Notes under the pieces: model-generated | Database searches by the model: none | Told to the model about the DNA's origin: nothing | What the model saw: only the letters and a program-made list of their open reading frames with translations | From: an uncultured Bacteroidales bacterium | GTDB taxonomy: Bacteria > Bacteroidota > Bacteroidia > Bacteroidales > UBA932 | Assembly: GCA_946405485.1 (NCBI GenBank) | Contig: CAMJHJ010000120.1 | Coordinates: 1-7,394 of the forward strand | Direction of reading: 5' to 3' | Length of the DNA: 7,394 nucleotides | Part shown: positions 1-7,394 of the stretch, piece after piece | Numbering within the stretch: the first letter of the stretch is position 1 | Layout: each line of letters begins with the position of its first letter | Translations under genes and position numbers: made by a program

Positions 1-1379
1 ATGTGATCGAAGCCGGATTCCCCATTTCCAGTCCCGGAGACTTCAACTCCGTCGTAGAGATCTCCAAAGCCGTGACCTGGCCGACGATCTGCGGCCTGAC
101 CCGCGCCGTCGAGAAAGACATCGACGTCGCCGTCGAAGCGCTCCGATATGCCAAGCACAAGCGCATCCACACCGGCATCGGCACCTCTGACAGTCACATC
201 AAATACAAATTCAACTCCACGCGCGAGGAAATCCTCGAGCGCGCGGTGCGCGCCGTCAAGTACGCCAAGAAGTTTGTCGAGGATGTCGAATTCTATGCCG
301 AAGATGCCGGAAGGACCGACAATGAATTCCTCGCCACCGTCATCCAGGCCGTGATCAAGGCCGGCGCGACCGTGGTCAACATCCCTGACACGACGGGCTA
401 CTGCCTGCCGGAAGAATACGGCGCCAAGATCAAGTATCTCTGCGACCATGTCGTCGGCATCGAGAACGCCATCATTTCCACCCACTGCCACAACGACCTC
501 GGCATGGCTACGGCCAATACGATGGCCGGCCTGCTCAACGGCGCCCGCCAGTGCGAGGTGACGATCAACGGGGTGGGCGAAAGGGCCGGCAACACCGCCC
601 TGGAGGAAATCGCCATGATCCTCAAGAGCCACAACGACATCGATCTCGAGACCAATATCAACACCCGCAAGATCTATCCCCTCAGCCGGACCGTATCCAG
701 CTTGATGAACATGCCCGTCCAGGCCAATAAGGCCATCGTGGGCCGCAACGCCTTCGCCCATTCTTCCGGCATCCACCAGGACGGCGTCATCAAGAACATG
801 ACCACTTACGAAATCATCGATCCGCGGGACATCGGCCTCGACGGCAATTCCATCGTCCTGACGGCCCGCAGCGGCCGGGCAGCCCTACGCACCCGCCTGG
901 AGGCCCTGGGTGTCAAGGTGTCCGATGAAAAGCTGGACAAGACCTATCAGGAATTCCTGAAACTCGCCGACAAAAAGAAAGAGATCAACGACGAAGACCT
1001 CCTCGTCCTCGCCGGAATGGAGCGCGCCGCCGACCACCACATCAAGCTGGACTTCCTCCAGGTCACAAGTGGTGTGGGCGTGCGTCCCGTGGCGAGCATC
1101 GGCGTAGATATCGCAGGTGAGAAATTCGAGGCGGCAGCCGTCGGAAACGGTCCGGTCGACGCCGCGATCAACGCCCTCAAAGCTATCATCAAACGCCCGC
1201 TGACCCTCAAGGAGTTCACCATCCAGAACATCACCAAAGGCTCCAATGACGTGGGTAAAGTCCATATGCAGGTCGAGCACGACGGCAAGGTTTATTACGG
1301 CTTCAGCGCCAACACGGACATCGTCGCTGCTTCCGTCGAGGCTTACATCGACTGCATCAACAAATTCGCCGGAAAATGA
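1..1379 (+). CDS. leuA: 2-isopropylmalate synthase, 5'-truncated by the window edge
   Basis: Condenses acetyl-CoA with 2-ketoisovalerate to 2-isopropylmalate, the first committed step of leucine synthesis, in the cytoplasm. The reading frame is open from the window start (first whole codon at 3); no true start is visible. Bases 1-2 fit the end of an Asp codon, since the family reads DVIE(A/V)GFP here, so by comparison with E. coli LeuA about 45 residues including the N-terminal RDGEQ metal-binding motif lie outside. Counting the codon at 3 as residue 1, the TIM-barrel part shows SSPGDF (9-14), EDAGRT (100-105), NIPDTTGY (126-133), the zinc/manganese-binding HCH (161-163) and NGVGERAGN (189-197). 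[11 protein letters not shown] (251-261) follows. Residues about 345-455 are the LeuA dimerisation/allosteric domain, with GNGPVDAA (381-388), where leucine feedback normally acts. The stop overlaps the leuC start by four bases. Citramalate synthase is the main alternative; the leuCDB neighbours argue for LeuA. Confidence 0.96.
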   Translation, partial: VIEAGFPISSPGDFNSVVEISKAVTWPTICGLTRAVEKDIDVAVEALRYAKHKRIHTGIGTSDSHIKYKFNSTREEILERAVRAVKYAKKFVEDVEFYAEDAGRTDNEFLATVIQAVIKAGATVVNIPDTTGYCLPEEYGAKIKYLCDHVVGIENAIISTHCHNDLGMATANTMAGLLNGARQCEVTINGVGERAGNTALEEIAMILKSHNDIDLETNINTRKIYPLSRTVSSLMNMPVQANKAIVGRNAFAHSSGIHQDGVIKNMTTYEIIDPRDIGLDGNSIVLTARSGRAALRTRLEALGVKVSDEKLDKTYQEFLKLADKKKEINDEDLLVLAGMERAADHHIKLDFLQVTSGVGVRPVASIGVDIAGEKFEAAAVGNGPVDAAINALKAIIKRPLTLKEFTIQNITKGSNDVGKVHMQVEHDGKVYYGFSANTDIVAASVEAYIDCINKFAGK

Positions 1380-2743
1380 ATACCCTTTTCGATAAGATTT
1401 GGGATGCCCATGTGGTGTCCGACCTCCCTGACGGCCCGCAGCAGGTCTACATCGACCGGCTCTATTGCCACGAGGTCACTTCCCCGCAGGCCTTCGACGG
1501 CCTCCGCGCCCGCGGTATCCGCTGCCTGAGGCCGGAGCGCATCTATTGCATGCCCGACCACAATACGCCGACCCACGACCAGGACAAGCCCATCGAAGAT
1601 CCGGTCTCCAAGGCGCAGGTGGACGCGCTGGAGCGCAATGCACGCGAGTTCGGCCTTACCTATTACGGGATGATGAGTCCCGACAACGGCATCATCCATG
1701 TCGTAGGACCCGAAAAGGGCCTTTCCCTCCCAGGCATGACCATCGTCTGCGGCGACTCGCACACCTCCACCCATGGCGCGATGGGCGCAGTCGCTTTCGG
1801 CATCGGTACCTCCGAGGTCGAAATGGTCCTCGCTTCCCAGTGCATCCTGCAGAAGAAACCCAAGACGATGAGCATCCGCATTGAAGGCGAACTGGGCAAG
1901 GGCGTGACCGCCAAAGATCTGGCTCTGTACCTCATGATGAAGCTCACCACTTCCGGCGCGACCGGCTATTTCGTGGAATACCGCGGATCCGCCGTCCGCT
2001 CCCTGTCGATGGAAGGGCGCCTCACGCTGAGCAACCTTTCGATCGAAATGGGCGCCCGGGGCGGTTTCATCGCCCCCGACGAGACGACTTTCGCATACCT
2101 GAAAGGCCGCGAATACGCCCCGAAAGGCGAAGAATGGGACAAGGCGGTTGCATACTGGAAGACCCTGCAAAGCGGCGAAGATGCCGTTTTCGACCGTGAA
2201 ATCGTCTTCGATGCGGCTGACGTACCTCCGATGATCACCTACGGCACCAACCCCGGCATGGGCATGCCCATCGACGGCCGTATCCCCGCAGAGGCCAATC
2301 CCAAGGCTTTGGCATACATGGGATTCGAGGCAGGGCAACGCCTGATCGGACATCCCGTGGATTATGTGTTCCTCGGCGCATGCACCAACGGACGCATCGA
2401 GGATTTCCGTGCCTTCGCCTCCCTCGTACGAGGCCGCCGCAAGGCCGAAACCGTCACTGCGTGGCTCGTGCCAGGATCCTGGGCCGTCAAGCGCCAGATC
2501 GAGGCAGAGGGCCTGGACAAGGAACTCGCCGCAGCCGGTTTCGAGATCCGCCAGCCCGGATGCTCCGCCTGCCTGGCGATGAATGATGACAAGATCCCGG
2601 CCGGGAAATACGCCGTCTCTACCAGCAACCGCAATTTCGAAGGCCGCCAGGGCCCCGGCTCCCGCACGCTGCTCGCCAGCCCGCTCGCAGCCGCCGCAGC
2701 GGCCGTCACCGGCAAAGTAACCGATCCCAGAGAGTTCTTATGA
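1376..2743 (+). CDS. leuC: 3-isopropylmalate dehydratase, large subunit
   Basis: Large, iron-sulfur subunit of isopropylmalate isomerase; with LeuD it dehydrates 2-isopropylmalate and rehydrates it to 3-isopropylmalate. The 455-residue protein is close to the family's usual length of about 465. It begins with the expected [10 protein letters not shown] (3-12) and carries the aconitase-family signatures PDHNTPT (60-66), [10 protein letters not shown] (126-135), [12 protein letters not shown] (334-345) and [10 protein letters not shown] (394-403). C336, C396 and C399 are the expected [4Fe-4S] ligands, and [12 protein letters not shown] (415-426) follows. The usual PGSGPVK reads PGSWAVK here (366-372), a variant I associate from memory with Bacteroidota LeuC. 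The ATG lies inside the end of leuA (shared ATGA) and the TGA inside the start of leuD, so translation of the three is probably coupled. No Shine-Dalgarno sequence is evident before the start. The family is certain; it could also serve a citramalate route, but nothing here suggests that. Confidence 0.98.
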   Translation: MNTLFDKIWDAHVVSDLPDGPQQVYIDRLYCHEVTSPQAFDGLRARGIRCLRPERIYCMPDHNTPTHDQDKPIEDPVSKAQVDALERNAREFGLTYYGMMSPDNGIIHVVGPEKGLSLPGMTIVCGDSHTSTHGAMGAVAFGIGTSEVEMVLASQCILQKKPKTMSIRIEGELGKGVTAKDLALYLMMKLTTSGATGYFVEYRGSAVRSLSMEGRLTLSNLSIEMGARGGFIAPDETTFAYLKGREYAPKGEEWDKAVAYWKTLQSGEDAVFDREIVFDAADVPPMITYGTNPGMGMPIDGRIPAEANPKALAYMGFEAGQRLIGHPVDYVFLGACTNGRIEDFRAFASLVRGRRKAETVTAWLVPGSWAVKRQIEAEGLDKELAAAGFEIRQPGCSACLAMNDDKIPAGKYAVSTSNRNFEGRQGPGSRTLLASPLAAAAAAVTGKVTDPREFL

Positions 2744-3333
2744 AACAGAAATTCAACATCATCGAGAGTCGTTGCGTTCCGCTCCCGATCGACAACATAG
2801 ACACCGACCAGATCATCCCCGCCCGCTTCCTGAAGGCGACGACACGGGACGAGAAGTTCTTTGGCGACAACCTGTTCTGTGACTGGCGATACGAAGCGGA
2901 CGGTTCTCCGAAAGCGGGTTTCGTCCTCAATGACCCCCGGTATGGGGGCTGCGTCCTTGTAGCAGGTGCCAACTTCGGCAGCGGATCCAGCCGCGAGCAT
3001 GCCGCCTGGGCCATCGCCGGCTACGGTTTCCGCGCGGTCATCGCCTCCTCCTTCGCAGACATCCACAAACAGAATGAGCTCAACAACTTCGTCCTGCCGG
3101 TAGAAGTCAGCGAGGAATTCCTGCGCGAGTTGCACGCATGCATCGCAGCCGACCCGCAGACCCTCGTGCGCATCGACGTCCCGGCCGAGACCGTCACCAT
3201 CCTTGCCACCGGTCGCAGCGAACGTTTCCCCATCTCGGGATACAAGAAATACTGTCTGATGAACGCCCTGGACGACATCGACTACCTGCTGGAGCAGAAA
3301 GACAAGATAGAAGCTTTCGAAAAAGCAAGATAA
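2740..3333 (+). CDS. leuD: 3-isopropylmalate dehydratase, small subunit
   Basis: Swivel-domain partner of LeuC, completing the isopropylmalate isomerase active site. The 197 residues match the usual bacterial LeuD length of about 200. The family signature [12 protein letters not shown] is at 19-30, followed by [16 protein letters not shown] (31-46), the substrate-phase motif [13 protein letters not shown] (76-88) and the conserved SSFADI (103-108). The stretch 109-120 reads [12 protein letters not shown]: the conserved N112, N115 and N116 are kept, while flanking positions differ from the E. coli type. The short LeuD form and the direct contact with leuC favour isopropylmalate over homoaconitate as substrate. 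The ATG shares four bases with the leuC stop, which favours roughly equal synthesis of the two subunits. The TAA stop is followed after one base by the leuB ATG. Confidence 0.97.
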   Translation: MKQKFNIIESRCVPLPIDNIDTDQIIPARFLKATTRDEKFFGDNLFCDWRYEADGSPKAGFVLNDPRYGGCVLVAGANFGSGSSREHAAWAIAGYGFRAVIASSFADIHKQNELNNFVLPVEVSEEFLRELHACIAADPQTLVRIDVPAETVTILATGRSERFPISGYKKYCLMNALDDIDYLLEQKDKIEAFEKAR

Positions 3334-3334
3334 T

Positions 3335-4402
3335 ATGAAACTGAACATCGCAAAACTGCCCGGAGACGGGATCGGACCGGAAGTGGTCGCCCAGGCCGTC
3401 AAGGCCGTGGATGCCGTCTGCGCGCGTTTCGGCCATGAGGCCGTCTATACTTTCGCTCCCGTAGGAGCCTGCGCCATCGAAGCGACCGGCTCCGCCTACC
3501 CCGAAAGCACCCACAAGGTCTGCCTGGAGAGCGACGCCGTCCTCTTCGGTGCCGTCGGCGACCCCAAATATGACAATGACCCGACCGCGAAGGTGCGGCC
3601 CGAACAGGGCCTCCTCGCCATGCGCAAGCAACTCGGCCTGTACGCCAACCTGCGGCCCGTCGAGACCTTCGAAGCCCTGGCGCACAAAAGCCCCCTCAAG
3701 GAAGAGCTGGTCCGCGGCGCGGACTTCCTCTGCGTGCGGGAACTGACCGGCGGGATGTATTTCGGAGAAAAGGGACGGCGGGACGGCGGAGATACCGCCT
3801 TCGACACCAACCTGTACCATCGTTTCGAGGTGGAGCGCATCCTGAAACTCGCATATGGATATGCGATGCAGCGCCGGAAGCATCTGACCGTCGTGGACAA
3901 GGCCAACGTGCTCGAGTCTTCACGCCTGTGGCGCCAGATCGCGCAGGAGATGGCCCCGCAATACCCGGAAGTGACCACCGACTATATGTATGTGGACAAT
4001 GCGGCGATGCAGCTGATCCGTTGCCCCAAGTGGTTCGACGTCCTTGTGACGGAGAACACTTTCGGCGACATCCTTACCGACGAGGCGAGTTGCATCACCG
4101 GATCGATGGGGCTGCTCGCTTCGGCCTCCATCGGTGCCCATACCGGCGTCTTCGAGCCCATCCACGGCTCCTATCCGCAGGCTGCGGGCAAGGACATCGC
4201 CAACCCGCTCGCCGCGATTCTTTCGGCAGCGATGATGTTCGAGTACGCGTTCGGACTGACGGAAGAGGGCCGCGCGATCCGCGAAGCCGTCGCCGCATCC
4301 ATCGATGCCGGTTTCGTCACGGAAGACCTTGCTGACGGAGGCGCCGCCCACAGTACCTCGGAAGTCGGAGACTGGATAGCCAAACGAATCAAAGAATCAT
4401 AA
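3335..4402 (+). CDS. leuB: 3-isopropylmalate dehydrogenase
   Basis: NAD-dependent oxidative decarboxylation of 3-isopropylmalate to 2-ketoisocaproate, the last leucine-specific step before transamination. The 355 residues are typical of the family. Visible landmarks are the N-terminal PGDGIGPEV (9-17), GAVGDPKYD (72-80), the substrate-binding arginines in LLAMRKQLG (93-101, R97), ANLRPV (104-109, R107) and [14 protein letters not shown] (134-147, R135, with catalytic Y142). Catalytic K189 lies in VVDKANVL (186-193), and the Mg2+-binding acidic residues are D221 in YVDNAAMQL and D245 and D249 in [10 protein letters not shown] (243-252). The nucleotide-binding segment [18 protein letters not shown] (274-291) is of the NAD-using IPMDH type, which separates it from NADP isocitrate dehydrogenase; tartrate dehydrogenase relatives are unlikely in this operon. 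It starts one base after leuD with a purine-rich leader (AAAAAGCAAGATAAT) rather than a strong ribosome-binding site, and ends two bases before ilvE. Confidence 0.98.
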   Translation: MKLNIAKLPGDGIGPEVVAQAVKAVDAVCARFGHEAVYTFAPVGACAIEATGSAYPESTHKVCLESDAVLFGAVGDPKYDNDPTAKVRPEQGLLAMRKQLGLYANLRPVETFEALAHKSPLKEELVRGADFLCVRELTGGMYFGEKGRRDGGDTAFDTNLYHRFEVERILKLAYGYAMQRRKHLTVVDKANVLESSRLWRQIAQEMAPQYPEVTTDYMYVDNAAMQLIRCPKWFDVLVTENTFGDILTDEASCITGSMGLLASASIGAHTGVFEPIHGSYPQAAGKDIANPLAAILSAAMMFEYAFGLTEEGRAIREAVAASIDAGFVTEDLADGGAAHSTSEVGDWIAKRIKES

Positions 4403-4404
4403 CC

Positions 4405-5442
4405 ATGCAGAATCTGGATTGGGGCCATCTCGGATTTGCGGTCCGGGAGACCAACGGCGTGCTGGTAAGCCGCTACAAGGATGGGAAATGGACGGAACCG
4501 GCCCGTGAGACCGGCCCGATGGAGCTGAGCCCCTATTCGCTCGTACTCAACTACTCGACCTGCTGTTTCGAGGGTTTGAAGGCTTTCCGCGGCGTAGACG
4601 GCGTGGTACGCATCTTCCGTCCGGACGAAAACGCGCGCCGGCTCAGACGCAGCGCCGAATTCCTCGACATGCCCGCACCCAGCGAGGAGATGTTCATCTC
4701 GATGTGTGAGGAATATGTCCGCTGGAACCTGGATTTCCTTCCCCCTTACGGCTATAACGCGTCGATGTATCTGCGCCCCGTGCTGATCGGCACCGACAAG
4801 CAGCTCAATCTCAAGTCCCCCGTCGAAGCGACCTTCGTCGTGATGGGCATCCCCGCCGGCAGCTATTCCGGCGCCCAGACGCTGAGCCCCGTGACGGCAG
4901 TGATTTCAAGGGACTTCGACCGCGCGGCGCCGAACGGCACAGGAAGCTACAAGTTGGGAGCCAACTACGCCCCCTCCTTCCATGCCTACAATACCGCGCA
5001 TAAACTGGGATTCACGGAACTGCTGTTCCTGGACCCGGCTACCAAGACCAAGATCGATGAGTTCGGCTCATCCAACTTCTTCGGCATCAAGGACGGCACC
5101 TATGTCACACCCCTGTCCGACAGCGTCCTGCCTTCCATCACCAACAAGTCCCTGCAGCAGGTCGCCCTCGACCTGGGCTACAAGGTCGAGAAACGCGTCA
5201 TCCCCTTCGAGGAACTGGAGACTTTCGAGGAGGTCAATGCCTGCGGCACCGCGGTCGTGATCACCCCGATCGGCACGATTACGGACAAGCCCCGCCTCAA
5301 AGGCGAGGAAGTGACCCGCGTCTATCATTTCGGAGAGCCGGGTGTCTGCGGACCTGTCAGCCGCAAACTGTATGAGACCCTCCGGGGAATCCAGGACGGC
5401 CTCGTGCCCGATACGCATGGTTGGTGTTACATTGTAAAATGA
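4405..5442 (+). CDS. ilvE: Branched-chain amino acid aminotransferase (fold-type IV)
   Basis: PLP-dependent transfer of an amino group from glutamate to 2-ketoisocaproate, 2-ketoisovalerate or 2-keto-3-methylvalerate, giving leucine, valine or isoleucine. The 345 residues show class IV aminotransferase signatures in order: CCFEGLKAFRG (53-63), the FRPDENARRLRRSAEFL block (71-87), YLRPVLIGTD (122-131) with a substrate-pocket Arg at 124, GTGSYKLGANYAPS (178-191) with PLP-binding K183, IDEFGSSNFFG (217-227) with E219, VLPSITNKSL (241-250) and GTAVVITPIG (281-290). The YLRPVLIG and GSYKLGANY forms put it with the longer BCATs (Bacillus YbgE/YwaA and mammalian types) rather than the 309-residue E. 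coli IlvE. D-amino-acid transaminase and aminodeoxychorismate lyase are far less likely given length and motifs. The start, MQNLDWGHLGF, matches the usual N-terminus; the leader is A-rich and lacks a Shine-Dalgarno. It lies two bases after leuB, placing the final transaminase in the operon. Confidence 0.96.
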   Translation: MQNLDWGHLGFAVRETNGVLVSRYKDGKWTEPARETGPMELSPYSLVLNYSTCCFEGLKAFRGVDGVVRIFRPDENARRLRRSAEFLDMPAPSEEMFISMCEEYVRWNLDFLPPYGYNASMYLRPVLIGTDKQLNLKSPVEATFVVMGIPAGSYSGAQTLSPVTAVISRDFDRAAPNGTGSYKLGANYAPSFHAYNTAHKLGFTELLFLDPATKTKIDEFGSSNFFGIKDGTYVTPLSDSVLPSITNKSLQQVALDLGYKVEKRVIPFEELETFEEVNACGTAVVITPIGTITDKPRLKGEEVTRVYHFGEPGVCGPVSRKLYETLRGIQDGLVPDTHGWCYIVK

Positions 5443-5446
5443 CCCT

Positions 5447-6763
5447 ATGAAGGTATTCAGCGAAGCGCTCGTGGCTGAAGCCTGCCGCGAGCAGAGTGTT
5501 TCCGACCTCTCGACGGCGACCATCGGAGAAGTGCTCCTCGTCGCACAGTATCTGGAGCAGAAGACCGGCATCCCATTCATCCGCATGGACCAGGGATCGC
5601 CGGGACTGCCGGTCAATGCCTACGGCGTGGCAGCGGAAAAGCGGGCGCTGGACAGCGGCATCGGATCGCAGTATCCGGCTGCAGCCGGCGTCCCGGAGCT
5701 GAAAGACGCAGCCTCGCGCTTTGTCAAGGCGTTCATCGACGTGGATGTCTCTCCGCGCAGTTGCGTCCCGACGACGGGATCCGTCGCCGCCTCTTTCGGT
5801 TCTTTCATCGCCTGCACCCAGCGCATCCCGGGCAAGGACAAGGTTCTTTTCATCGATCCCGGATTCCCCATCCAGAAATCGCAGTTGCGCATTTTGGGGA
5901 TCGACTGGTACGAGTTTGACATCTACCCCTATCGCGGAGCGGCCCGCCTGGAGCCCAAATTGGAAGAGATGCTCGCCCCGGGCGACGTGGCGGCCATCGT
6001 TTATTCCAATCCCAACAATCCGGCCTGGATCTGTCTGGAAGAGGAGGAACTGGCAGTGATCGGGCGGCTGGCTACGAAACATGACATCGTCGTAATGGAG
6101 GATCTGGCGTATTTCTGCATGGATTACCGCCGGGACCTGGGACACCCTTACCAGGAGCCCTTCCTGCCGACCGTCGCCCGCTACACGGACAACTACATCC
6201 TGATGCTGTCCGCCTCCAAGATCTTCAGCTACGCGGGACAGCGCATCGCGCTCGCCTGCATCAGCGATACCCTGTACGAAAAACAATATCCCGCCCTGGC
6301 GGCCCGTTACCATGATGCCGGCGTGTTCGGCGTGACCCTGACGGCCGCCATCCTGTACATGATCACCAGCGGCTGCACGGCGACGACGCAGTATGCCTAC
6401 GCCGAAATGTTGAATCTGTCCTGCGACGGAGTCATCAACTTCGTGGAAGATACCCGTGAGTATGAGCGCCGCGCCCGCAAGATGAAGGACATCTTCCTCG
6501 CCCACGGTTTCGACGTCGTCTATGACCACGATGTGACGCGGGAGGTCGGCGACGGATTCTTCTTTACCCTCGGCTACGGTGACTTGACCGGAGAGCAACT
6601 GCTCTTGGAACTGATGTATTACGGTGTCAGCAGCATCTGCCTGTCTACCACCGGAAGCCTTCGCAAAGGCGTGCGCGCCTGCGTCAGCCGCATGCGGGAG
6701 GACCTCTATCCTGTCCTTGACGAAAGGATGGCGGCCTTCGAGGCCGACCATCCGAAAGCGTAG
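5447..6763 (+). CDS. PLP-dependent aminotransferase, class I/II (fold-type I), substrate unknown
   Basis: A 438-residue member of the aspartate-aminotransferase superfamily, unrelated in fold to the IlvE encoded just before it. Visible features are GSQYPAAAGVPELKDA (73-88, the N-terminal GxxxYxxxxGxxxLR-like element), the cofactor-phosphate loop PTTGSVAASFG (108-118), SNPNNPAW (187-194) in place of the usual NPxNPTG, EDLAYFCMDYR (218-228) with the PLP-ring-binding D219, and SASKIFSYAGQRIAL (255-269) with Schiff-base K258 and phosphate-binding R266. R410 in KGVRACVSRM (407-416) fits the substrate-carboxylate arginine. All residues needed for catalysis appear intact. The ATG lies four bases after the ilvE stop, so it is very likely co-transcribed with the leucine genes. 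That context suggests a 2-keto acid or aromatic/alanine/aspartate transaminase, for example an AvtA-like role, but motifs do not fix the substrate. I recall close relatives annotated only as generic aminotransferases in Bacteroidales. Family assignment is sure; the physiological reaction is not. Confidence 0.9.
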   Translation: MKVFSEALVAEACREQSVSDLSTATIGEVLLVAQYLEQKTGIPFIRMDQGSPGLPVNAYGVAAEKRALDSGIGSQYPAAAGVPELKDAASRFVKAFIDVDVSPRSCVPTTGSVAASFGSFIACTQRIPGKDKVLFIDPGFPIQKSQLRILGIDWYEFDIYPYRGAARLEPKLEEMLAPGDVAAIVYSNPNNPAWICLEEEELAVIGRLATKHDIVVMEDLAYFCMDYRRDLGHPYQEPFLPTVARYTDNYILMLSASKIFSYAGQRIALACISDTLYEKQYPALAARYHDAGVFGVTLTAAILYMITSGCTATTQYAYAEMLNLSCDGVINFVEDTREYERRARKMKDIFLAHGFDVVYDHDVTREVGDGFFFTLGYGDLTGEQLLLELMYYGVSSICLSTTGSLRKGVRACVSRMREDLYPVLDERMAAFEADHPKA

Positions 6764-6774
6764 GCGCACACACG

Positions 6775-6854
6775 GAAACGGCAGCTGCCGCATTCAGGAA
6801 GCATTCCCCGAAGGGTTAAATTTTTCGCTTCCTGAATACGGCAGCCGCCGTTTC
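6775..6854. terminator. Long inverted repeat between convergent genes, probable bidirectional terminator
   Basis: Two 28-base arms, 6775-6802 and 6827-6854, are inverted copies with 26 of 28 positions complementary, separated by a 24-base spacer (6803-6826). The mismatches are 6783/6846 (A-C) and 6791/6838 (C-A) on the plus strand; in the minus-strand transcript they become U·G and G·U, so all 28 positions pair there. The left arm contains a perfect 12-base palindrome (CGGCAGCTGCCG, 6779-6790). The spacer holds a small CCC-CGAA-GGG hairpin (6806-6815) followed by TTAAATTTTT. In the plus direction the stem is followed by TATATC, giving a moderately U-rich end (TTTCTATAT); in the minus direction the tail is poorer in U. 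It sits 11 bases after the aminotransferase stop and 16 bases past the transporter stop, as expected for a shared terminator. The IR is certain; the terminator role is inferred, and a repetitive extragenic element is an alternative. Confidence 0.75.
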
Positions 6855-6870
6855 TATATCCGGGGCGCCG

Positions 6871-7394
6871 CTAGGCCGTGGCGGCCTCGAGTTTCTTGAG
6901 CATGGAGAACATCACCACACCGGAGATCACGCACAGCGCCATCAGCACAGTCCAGTTGACCCACAGCGGCACATTGTCCCAGAGCATCGAAGGGATGGAG
7001 CTGAGGTAATTGCCGATTGCGGTGGCAGCGAACCACAGGCCCATCATCAGACCTTTATACTTGGGCGGAGCGACCTTCGACACGAAGGAGATGCCCATCG
7101 GGCTGAGCAGGAGCTCGGCGAATGTCAGGACCAGGTAAGTGCTGATCAGATAGGTCGGGACCACCGGATCCGGAGACACGCCGCCGACCGCCTTCAATGC
7201 AGACGGAGCAGGCTGTCCGTTGGAGGCCGCCAGCATGATCAGGTAACCGATGGCAGCCACGAACATGCCGAGACCGATCTTCATCGGGGCGGAAGGTTCC
7301 TTTCCTTTCTTTGCCAGGGCAGCAAAAATCGCCATGGAGACCGGGGTCAGCGCGACCACGAAGAACGGGTTGAACTGCTGGAACTGCTGGGGCA
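6871..7394 (-). CDS. POT/PTR2-family proton-coupled oligopeptide transporter, C-terminal part
   Basis: Inner-membrane symporter of the major facilitator superfamily that imports di- and tripeptides with protons. Only the last 173 codons are present; the frame is open to the window edge at 7394, so the GTG at 7359 is not a start. The fragment opens with QFNPFFVVALTPV (6-18), the POT TM8 pattern (compare QFQxxNPxF...P in DtpA). A membrane segment follows at 40-57, then an extended loop rich in Pro and Gly (58-78), TM10 at 79-100 with FAELLLSPMG, TM11 at 113-135 with GLMMGLWFAATAIGN, and TM12 at 143-165. E93 in TM10 matches the conserved Glu that binds the peptide amino terminus in this family. 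The protein ends in LKKLEAATA with a TAG stop at 6871-6873. The diagnostic TM1 and TM5 motifs lie outside the window. It converges on the leucine operon and is separately transcribed; sharing a nutritional theme (peptides as amino-acid source) may be coincidence. Confidence 0.93.
   Translation of the reverse strand, partial: PQQFQQFNPFFVVALTPVSMAIFAALAKKGKEPSAPMKIGLGMFVAAIGYLIMLAASNGQPAPSALKAVGGVSPDPVVPTYLISTYLVLTFAELLLSPMGISFVSKVAPPKYKGLMMGLWFAATAIGNYLSSIPSMLWDNVPLWVNWTVLMALCVISGVVMFSMLKKLEAATA

Noticed and set aside
1343..2353. Antisense open frame of about 336 codons opposite leuC
   Set aside because: It is fully explained as the complement of leuC codons; His/Asp/Gly-rich composition with no motif or start context.
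2362..3402. Antisense open frame of about 346 codons opposite leuC and leuD
   Set aside because: It lies across two well-supported genes, has low-complexity Ala/Ser-rich stretches and no family motif. Absence of stops follows from the high GC content.
6732..6746. Perfect 6-bp hairpin CGGCCT-TCG-AGGCCG at the end of the last aminotransferase gene, considered as a terminator
   Set aside because: It lies inside the coding sequence and has no following U-tract; the codons (AAFEA) explain it. The larger repeat at 6775-6854 is the better terminator candidate.
5357..6793. Long antisense open frame of about 478 codons opposite ilvE and the last aminotransferase
   Set aside because: The plus strand here encodes two aminotransferases with intact catalytic motifs. 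The antisense protein has no recognisable domain and is rich in Arg, Gly, Ala and Asp, as expected from a GC-rich shadow frame with few stops.
6764..6870. The inverted repeat considered as a miniature transposable element or insertion-sequence remnant
   Set aside because: No flanking target-site duplication could be found, and its location between two convergent stop codons fits a terminator better. A genome-wide repeat search could reopen this.
6624..6899. Small plus-strand open frame running from the aminotransferase gene through the intergenic repeat
   Set aside because: Most of it is an alternate frame of the aminotransferase gene and the rest is the hairpin; there is no ribosome-binding site and no recognisable protein family.
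1..7394. Search for a novel defence, mobile or RNA-based system
   Set aside because: All space except about 110 bases is filled by recognised metabolic or transport genes. No CRISPR-like repeats, recombinase, toxin-antitoxin pair, tRNA or riboswitch was seen.

Overview
The window is a GC-rich (by eye about 60 %, not counted) bacterial chromosomal segment. It carries the 3' part of a leucine-biosynthesis operon on the plus strand and the end of a convergent peptide-transporter gene on the minus strand. A GC-rich member of the Bacteroidota, in or near the order Bacteroidales, is the most likely source. This is an inference from three points: starts are preceded by A-rich bases or sit inside the previous gene, with no clear Shine-Dalgarno sequence; LeuC has a PGSW variant and IlvE an N-terminal style that I associate from memory with that group; and the final aminotransferase resembles Bacteroidales proteins. 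No rRNA or other marker gene is present to confirm it.

Layout: positions 1-6763 hold six plus-strand genes with almost no space between them: leuA (5' end cut off by the window), leuC, leuD, leuB, ilvE and a fold-type I PLP-dependent aminotransferase of unproven substrate. leuA/leuC and leuC/leuD each share four bases (ATGA). The remaining junctions leave 1, 2 and 4 bases. This is one transcription unit with probable translational coupling; its promoter and any leader or attenuator lie upstream of the window. Positions 6764-6870 are a short convergent intergenic region dominated by a 28-bp inverted repeat. Positions 6871-7394 carry, on the minus strand, the C-terminal end of a POT/PTR2-family proton-coupled oligopeptide transporter.

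Function: LeuA condenses 2-ketoisovalerate with acetyl-CoA, LeuC and LeuD together isomerise 2- to 3-isopropylmalate, LeuB oxidises it to 2-ketoisocaproate (after decarboxylation), and IlvE transaminates that to leucine. The enzyme set from LeuA to transaminase is complete, and all visible catalytic residues of LeuC, LeuD, LeuB and IlvE are intact. The extra aminotransferase at the end is the least explained gene.

I found no mobile element, CRISPR array, RNA gene or defence system. The window looks like ordinary core metabolism. The two points most worth a second look are the long hairpin between the convergent genes, whose only two mismatches become G·U pairs in the leftward transcript, and the co-transcribed second transaminase.
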